NCBI RefSeq assembly: GCF_000485595.1
Contig: NW_014578002.1
Location: 89,733-113,852, forward strand
Source of the DNA: Priapulus caudatus
Lineage: Eukaryota > Priapulida > Priapulimorpha > Priapulimorphida > Priapulidae
DNA length: 24,120 nt
Reading direction: 5' to 3'
Both the position numbers and the translations under genes were made by a program. This document shows positions 22,801 through 24,120 of the stretch, in pieces. Under the pieces are notes generated by a model. It did no database searches and was not told where the DNA came from. It saw only the letters and a program-made list of their open reading frames with translations. Positions within the stretch are counted from its first letter, which is position 1. Each line of letters opens with the position of its first letter.

Positions 22801-23821
22801 AATTAAGTGCCTGTTCAAACGTGTAAGGGCCTGTTTAAAATGTTGGGTGGGCCTGTTCACATTTTGGCTAATTTCATGCCCTGAGTCCAGAATATCAGTG
22901 GTCTACTTAGCAAGGGATATGCATGCACAGAAAAACATGCTAATGCACCCACGCATGAACACACACACGCACACACAGTTTCACACATGACTTTTGCATC
23001 CATCCTAACTGTCTCTACATCTTCAATCTACAAGTCTTACCTGAGGTAAGTACGAATGTTTTCTGGGTCAATCTGAGTTATAATCTTCTCCGATATGCTG
23101 GGATCTCCATCAGAGGTTGCTCTCAGGAACGAGTCAGGAAGGGTTGATGTTGATGGACTAGAGTGAATAAGATCATACGAGCCATTTACATCAAAAAGAC
23201 ATTGCACAAACAAGGAAGCGTTACATAGATATCAAAGCATTGTAATAGCATAGCAGTAGCGCTCATAGGGTCTATATGTCCCCCAGGGTACTATCGGAGA
23301 GTATCCTGGGTACGGTTCGATATATCGGAACGTACCCTGGTAACTATATGATATGGTTAGGGTTAGGGTTAGGGAGTAGGCGTAGGCGACTCCCTAGACT
23401 CGTTAGTGGAGTAGGCGAGGTACAGTCCAGCATATTAGATAGTACCAGGGTACGTTCCGATATATCGATTCGTACCCAGGGTACCCTCCGATAGTACCCT
23501 GGGGGACATAGACCCTATCAGCAGCAGTAGCAGTAGCCTACCAGCAACAGCAGCTACCACAAATTATTTGTCATTATTAACCCCTGATATTAGGAATGTG
23601 TGTGCATATAGATATATACATCACTGCTGATACTGGCAGATTAACGCAGCACTCAAGAATAATGAATGCAACAATGGTTCCACCTGAACACAAGTGTTTT
23701 CTTACCTGCTGTGTGAAAACCATCCAATAATAACACCAAGTGACAGTGAGATGGCAAAACTCACAAGCAAGCAAACAATCAGGGTCTGTCTGCTATAGAG
23801 CCCACCAGAATATCTACCCAT
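7691..23821 (-). CDS. Glutamate carboxypeptidase II / NAALADase-family type II membrane metallopeptidase (M28B), NAALADL1-like, whole gene
   Basis: The coding sequence joins 23706-23821, 23041-23157, 21147-21330, 20745-20852, 19081-19206, 18473-18668, 17067-17157, 16594-16769, 15973-16092, 15564-15646, 14354-14417, 14141-14208, 13669-13778, then either 12975-13065 (14a) or 11676-11763 (14b), then 10039-10128, 9365-9542, 8858-8939, 8281-8373 and 7691-7880. With 14a it is 2283 nt, 760 residues plus stop; with 14b, 759. All junctions are GT-AG and keep frame. The order is short cytoplasmic tail, membrane anchor (about 13-35), protease and apical domains, and a C-terminal helical domain. Zinc ligands: H380, D390, E428, D456, H562; catalytic E427. 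The family trims C-terminal residues from extracellular peptides as a dimer. NAALADL1-like stretches (GNHRDAW, NVDIAV, DIRYTWD) make FOLH1 orthology less likely. ATG 23821 has a strong context (A at -3, G at +4) and is the first in-frame ATG. Confidence 0.93.
8281..8373 (-). CDS. Peptidase exon 18: NDQLM.LERAF helix
   Basis: 93 nt, residues 668-697 with split codons at both ends. [14 protein letters not shown], then GLPGRPLD, match the human '[24 protein letters not shown]' region closely. Acceptor TTGTAG, donor AA|GTGAGC. Confidence 0.94.
8858..8939 (-). CDS. Peptidase exon 17: helical domain
   Basis: 82 nt, residues 641-666 with split codons at both ends. The charged helix [21 protein letters not shown] corresponds to human 'LFSAVKNFTEIASKF'. 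The donor choice (GTAGGA at 8852-8857) is fixed by the phase of exon 18. Confidence 0.82.
8940..9364 (-). other. Intron 16 of the peptidase gene
   Basis: 425 bp, AT-rich. Contains an imperfect cluster of CTGTTACTGCC/CTGTTGCTG words around 9270-9325 next to the exon 16 donor. No mobile-element ends or open frames of note. Confidence 0.5.
9365..9542 (-). CDS. Peptidase exon 16: start of the helical dimerisation domain
   Basis: 178 nt, residues 581-639 plus one base. [28 protein letters not shown] aligns with human '[28 protein letters not shown]'. Later helices are diverged, as is usual in this domain. Donor CTAG|GTGCAA. Confidence 0.92.
9843..9974. mobile_element. Fold-back element with 61-bp arms in intron 15
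   Basis: Arms 9843-9903 and 9914-9974 are reverse complements with about two mismatches in 61 bp, around a 10-nt loop (GACGAAAGTT). The element's outer end is TTTACATGCTAATAA. A 12-bp direct repeat, AAACCACCTTTA, occurs at 9835-9846 and 10006-10017, suggesting a target-site duplication that brackets the hairpin plus a 31-bp AT-rich tail. The coding exons on each side are intact. Likely a MITE or other non-autonomous insertion; the family is not recognised. Confidence 0.7.
10039..10128 (-). CDS. Peptidase exon 15: zinc ligand H562
   Basis: 90 nt, residues 551-580, phase 0 at both ends. [18 protein letters not shown] aligns with human 'SGYPLYHSVYETYELVEK'. H562 is the last zinc ligand (human H553); Y558 and Y561 match human Y549 and Y552. 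Donor GAG|GTAAG. Confidence 0.96.
10129..11675 (-). other. Intron between exon 14b and exon 15
   Basis: 1.5 kb, AT-rich. Contains a poly-C patch at 11285-11297 and an acceptor-like TTTTTGTATGCAG on the minus strand near 11347-11359 that is not followed by a usable exon. I found no third copy of exon 14 here. Confidence 0.5.
11676..11763 (-). CDS. Peptidase exon 14b: alternative S1-pocket exon, Met form
   Basis: 88 nt, completing codon 520 and encoding 29 residues. Contains [12 protein letters not shown] and [12 protein letters not shown]. It aligns without internal gaps to 14a, with 14 of 29 residues identical, and is one codon shorter at its end. No stop or frameshift; acceptor TTTTCATTGCAG and donor GAT|GTAAGA are intact. 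Phases equal those of 14a. The R536 position is Met545. Intact signals and open frame argue for a used exon; a recently silenced copy cannot be excluded. Confidence 0.85.
12003..12290. repeat. About nine copies of a ~30-bp minisatellite between exons 14a and 14b
   Basis: Degenerate tandem units of roughly TTCTAGCACTCTCTCCCGC followed by TGCCCCTCTCC. On the transcript (minus) strand the units read purine-rich, with GGGAGAGAGTGC and GAAAG words. The 75-codon minus frame across it is a repeat artefact. The CT-rich character begins at about 11906. Confidence 0.85.
12536..12660. repeat. Short degenerate TAGTAGCA...ATCCACA repeats
   Basis: Four to five imperfect units built from TAGTAGCA and AATCCACA words, including a small hairpin at about 12587-12604 (AATCCACA / TGTGGATT). 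Lies between the two alternative exons. Confidence 0.6.
12671..12730. repeat. (ATC)n microsatellite
   Basis: ATC/TCA trinucleotide run with two interruptions, about 20 units, in the intron between exons 14a and 14b. Confidence 0.95.
12975..13065 (-). CDS. Peptidase exon 14a: alternative S1-pocket exon, Arg form
   Basis: 91 nt, completing codon 520 and encoding 521-550. Contains [10 protein letters not shown] and [14 protein letters not shown]528 and D529 align with human N519 and D520; D543 and R545 align with R534 and R536 of the arginine patch. It is the copy closer to the family consensus. The acceptor (ATTTCTAG) has a weak pyrimidine tract and the donor AAG|GTGAGT is strong. Enters in phase 2 and exits in phase 0. 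Confidence 0.93.
13066..13668 (-). other. Intron between exon 13 and exon 14a
   Basis: 603 bp. A 76-codon minus-strand frame (13099-13329) has non-random-looking composition, and the phrase CTGATAAGGGTCAGCACG recalls the 3' ends of some non-LTR elements. I could not assign it to a family. A poly-A/AAAG patch lies at 13612-13650. Confidence 0.4.
13669..13778 (-). CDS. Peptidase exon 13: linker before the duplicated exon
   Basis: 110 nt, residues 484-519 plus two bases (GA). [14 protein letters not shown] aligns with human 'SLYESWTKKSP' and better with NAALADL1. Potential glycosylation at N488 and N509. The donor GA|GTAAGTG ends in phase 2, which both copies of exon 14 accept. Confidence 0.93.
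13818..13838. repeat. (AT)n tract in intron 12
   Basis: Run of about ten AT units just inside the intron 12 acceptor side, 40 bp from exon 13. Confidence 0.9.
14141..14208 (-). CDS. Peptidase exon 12: S1-pocket arginine
   Basis: 68 nt, completing codon 461 and encoding 462-483. [22 protein letters not shown] aligns with the human exon carrying R463; R466 here is its counterpart, one of three residues of the human 'arginine patch'. N462 is a potential glycosylation site. Donor AAG|GTGCAT is weaker than the others but keeps frame with exon 13. Confidence 0.9.
14354..14417 (-). CDS. Peptidase exon 11: zinc ligand D456
   Basis: 64 nt, residues 440-460 plus one base. [12 protein letters not shown] aligns with human 'VAYINADSSIE'; D456 corresponds to zinc ligand D453. 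NVDI is the NAALADL1-like form. Confidence 0.93.
14911..15154 (+). other. Possible antisense two-exon coding fragment in intron 10
   Basis: On the plus strand a 141-nt open segment, 14911-15051, follows an AG and ends at TTTTAG|GTAAAA. A 62-nt AT-rich interval ends in a pyrimidine tract and TTTGCAG at 15113; the frame then continues to TAA at 15152-15154. The peptide contains [20 protein letters not shown], then a hydrophobic end ([13 protein letters not shown]). The segment is GC-richer than its intron. I do not recognise the protein and saw no upstream exon, so it may be chance or a gene relic. Confidence 0.2.
15375..15404. repeat. Perfect 30-bp palindrome in intron 10
   Basis: GTTAATAATGACAAA is followed directly by its exact reverse complement TTTGTCATTATTAAC. 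The right half and its flank (then CATGATAAT-like sequence) recur at 23567-23581 in intron 1, so it is probably part of a dispersed repeat. Confidence 0.8.
15564..15646 (-). CDS. Peptidase exon 10: catalytic glutamate and zinc ligand
   Basis: 83 nt, completing codon 412 and encoding 413-439. Contains WKPRRSLVF, then [16 protein letters not shown]427 aligns with human E424 (general base) and E428 with E425 (zinc ligand). The residue after the pair is His where human GCPII has Phe, which is unusual. Donor GAA|GTGAGT. Confidence 0.95.
15678..15805. repeat. Imperfect CTGCTA/TGTTACTG-type low-complexity tract
   Basis: Loose tandem of CTGCTAx, TGTTACTG and GCTGCTA words in intron 9, close to the exon 10 acceptor. 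No gene or element recognised. Confidence 0.45.
15973..16092 (-). CDS. Peptidase exon 9: zinc ligands H380 and D390
   Basis: 120 nt, residues 373-411 with split codons at both ends. Contains [20 protein letters not shown]380 and D390 align with human H377 and D387, the terminal and bridging zinc ligands. GN and AVDPSSG are closer to NAALADL1 than to FOLH1. Confidence 0.96.
16594..16769 (-). CDS. Peptidase exon 8: return to the protease domain
   Basis: 176 nt, residues 314-371 with split codons at both ends. Contains [18 protein letters not shown], then [16 protein letters not shown], the strand leading to the first zinc ligand. Potential glycosylation sites at N329 (NLT) and N348 (NVS). Donor CAG|GTGAGA. 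Confidence 0.94.
17067..17157 (-). CDS. Peptidase exon 7: apical domain end
   Basis: 91 nt, residues 284-312 with split codons at both ends. Encodes [24 protein letters not shown], aligned with human 'LPSIPVHPIGYYDAQKLL'. Acceptor TTTACAG, donor AA|GTAGGT. Confidence 0.92.
17845..18175. repeat. Two diverged tandem copies of a repeat with TGACCT half-site arrays (intron 6)
   Basis: Copy A (about 17843-17965) and copy B (about 18013-18140) share, in order, TTGACCTTTGACC, a middle section with TCG...GAC words, and TCGAGC(C/G)GTTNAGATTTGTGCC. The second is followed by GGACGGACGGAC (18141-18168). TGACCT half-sites spaced by one base form DR1-type elements at 17845-17857 and 18019-18045 (four half-sites, period 7). 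It looks like an interspersed invertebrate repeat rather than unique intron DNA. Confidence 0.7.
18473..18668 (-). CDS. Peptidase exon 6: apical domain core
   Basis: 196 nt, residues 218-282 plus one base of 283. Motifs: [28 protein letters not shown] and [11 protein letters not shown], all family hallmarks. The human N257 position (RGN) is Thr264 here, one of several substrate-pocket changes. Confidence 0.94.
19081..19206 (-). CDS. Peptidase exon 5: apical domain, S1' arginine
   Basis: 126 nt, residues 176-217, phase 0 at both ends. Begins [14 protein letters not shown] and ends [11 protein letters not shown]214 aligns with human GCPII R210, which binds the alpha-carboxylate of the substrate's C-terminal residue, so carboxypeptidase-type recognition is likely kept. 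N199 (NLT) is a potential glycosylation site. Confidence 0.94.
19207..20744 (-). other. Intron 4 of the peptidase gene
   Basis: 1.5 kb, AT-rich. Contains a tandem pair TGTTATCCGC (19442-19462) and five and a half copies of AGTATGAC (listed separately). No open frame or element ends of note. Confidence 0.5.
19621..19664. repeat. 8-bp tandem repeat (AGTATGAC, about 5.5 copies)
   Basis: Perfect tandem of the octamer AGTATGAC in intron 4, ending in AGTATT. Confidence 0.95.
20745..20852 (-). CDS. Peptidase exon 4: entry to the apical domain
   Basis: 108 nt, residues 140-175, phase 0 at both ends. Ends in [17 protein letters not shown], matching the family's 'D(I)VPPF.A(F/Y)S..G.P' motif that precedes the apical (PA-like) domain. 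Donor ACA|GTACGT. Confidence 0.92.
21147..21330 (-). CDS. Peptidase exon 3: start of the protease domain
   Basis: 184 nt, residues 79-139. Contains [25 protein letters not shown] and [11 protein letters not shown], which align with human [25 protein letters not shown] and the following strand. Donor ACG|GTAGGA, end phase 0. Confidence 0.93.
21892..22075. repeat. Diverged repeat with a 21-bp hairpin in intron 2
   Basis: Arms 21892-21912 and 21922-21942 (ATCGGTATGATTTGCTGACAA and its complement) form a perfect hairpin with a 9-nt loop. The segment GTCAGCAAATCATACCGAT is repeated in diverged form at about 22022-22040. Its flank TTGCCCCTGACTTGACCCGA is repeated as TTGCCCCCGATGTGACCCCGA shifted by two substitutions and an indel at about 22049-22069. 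This indicates an old tandem duplication or a two-monomer element. Confidence 0.65.
22076..23040 (-). other. Distal part of intron 2
   Basis: Contains GGTTCAAC words near 22530 and 22552 and three loose copies of GCCTGTTCAAA at about 22810-22860, which look like diverged repeat DNA. A short CA-rich patch sits at 22960-22978. No gene recognised. Confidence 0.45.
23041..23157 (-). CDS. Peptidase exon 2: stalk
   Basis: 117 nt, residues 39-77 plus part of 78. Ser/Thr/Pro-rich start (PSTSTLPDS), then an amphipathic helix with [11 protein letters not shown], matching the 'EN(I)R..L' helix that begins the family's ectodomain. Acceptor CTCTAG, donor CAG|GTAAG. Confidence 0.88.
23265..23518. mobile_element. 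Nested inverted repeat enclosing telomere-like repeats (intron 1)
   Basis: Arms 23265-23342 and 23443-23518 are reverse complements with about four mismatches and one 2-nt indel. Ends read ATAGGGTCTAT(AT)GTCCCCCAGG. Each arm contains further palindromes: CCCAGGGTAC at 23475-23484 pairs with GTACCCTGGG at 23494-23503, plus TCGATATATCG. The 100-bp centre holds three TTAGGG repeats (23355-23375) and two GGAGTAGGCG words. TAGCAGTAGC occurs on both sides (23251-23260 and 23528-23537), but within CAG/TAG-rich DNA. It resembles a MITE or other palindromic insertion. Confidence 0.75.
23355..23375 (+). repeat. Interstitial telomere-type repeat (TTAGGG x3)
   Basis: Three perfect TTAGGG units, flush with GGGAGTAGGCG, at the centre of the inverted repeat. 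TTAGGG is the ancestral animal telomere unit. Confidence 0.85.
23706..23821 (-). CDS. Peptidase exon 1: N-terminus and signal anchor
   Basis: Encodes residues 1-38 plus two bases of codon 39. A short basic tail ([11 protein letters not shown]) is followed by a hydrophobic segment, about residues 13-35, ending in GWF as in human GCPII. This is a type II signal anchor with the catalytic part outside the cell. The donor is CAG|GTAAG. The frame continues upstream with a GTG but no ATG. Confidence 0.9.
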
Positions 23822-24120
23822 GCTGTTAAGACACCTAGAGCGCAAATGCACCCACCGAGTACTGTTCACACTATCTACACACACGATGTGGCTGACTTAT
23901 TGGGTTATGAGGTGGGCAGTGGGCATCAGGGCATATCAAGGTACAGCGACCTTGGTTTTTTCACACGCTGTAAGCACAACTGGTACTTGATCCAGGTTGA
24001 CAGTGCTGCCAGCTATTGGTACAGTTAGGAAGTTGTAGATATAAATCATCATGGCTTTTTACACATAAAATGTTTGAGAAACCTCCGATTATACAGTATC
24101 AGGAGCGTATAATATCTATA
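23822..24120 (-). other. 5' flank / 5' UTR of the peptidase gene
   Basis: No upstream in-frame ATG within the open frame extending to 23884. Two AG dinucleotides just before the start (CTTAACAG and GCGCTCTAG) could be acceptors for a non-coding 5' exon further right. No TATA box or other promoter motif was convincing. Confidence 0.4.

Noticed and set aside
23822-23884. N-terminal extension of the peptidase to 23884
   Set aside because: The upstream codon is GTG; the first ATG is at 23821 in a strong initiation context and gives a typical short cytoplasmic tail.

Overview
The window is nuclear DNA from an animal, most likely a bilaterian marine invertebrate (a lophotrochozoan or a non-vertebrate deuterostome). 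The evidence is GT-AG introns of about 145-1700 bp, an achaete-scute b-type bHLH gene, a 19-position metazoan glutamate carboxypeptidase-type gene, TTAGGG-type telomere repeats inside an intron, abundant microsatellites and several short fold-back repeats. I could not place it more closely. Nothing prokaryotic or viral was seen.

Layout. Positions 1-3451 are AT-rich intergenic DNA with two GT/GC-rich low-complexity islands. Positions 3452-4319 form one composite microsatellite, (GT)n then (CT)n then (TA)n then (GA)n. It ends about 200 bp before a plus-strand achaete-scute-like (ASCL3/4/5, 'ASCb') bHLH coding region at 4528-4866. Positions 4867-7690 are intergenic or 3' flank, with a slightly GC-elevated block carrying CCAAT and CRE motifs (5407-5748) and a perfect hairpin (6272-6326).

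From 23821 down to 7691 the minus strand carries one complete gene of the M28B glutamate carboxypeptidase II / NAALADase family. I rebuilt it exon by exon: 19 coding positions join in frame through GT-AG junctions into a 760-residue type II membrane metallopeptidase (human GCPII has 750). All five zinc ligands and the catalytic glutamate are present at a constant offset from human numbering (+3, then +9 near the C-terminus). Several stretches look more like NAALADL1 than FOLH1.

The main discovery candidate is that coding position 14 exists twice, at 12975-13065 (14a, 91 nt) and 11676-11763 (14b, 88 nt). The copies encode homologous but diverged peptides, 14 of 29 aligned residues identical. 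Both enter and leave in the same phases. Including both, or skipping both, gives an early stop, so the frame forces a mutually exclusive choice. The exon encodes part of the S1 substrate pocket, and the copies differ at the position of human Arg536 (Arg in 14a, Met in 14b). One locus could therefore make two peptidases of different specificity.

The introns hold much repeat DNA: a 132-bp fold-back with 12-bp flanking direct repeats, a 254-bp nested inverted repeat enclosing telomere-like repeats, a GA-rich (transcript strand) minisatellite between exons 14a and 14b, and a diverged tandem repeat with arrays of TGACCT half-sites. The two genes face each other tail to tail and show no obvious functional link.
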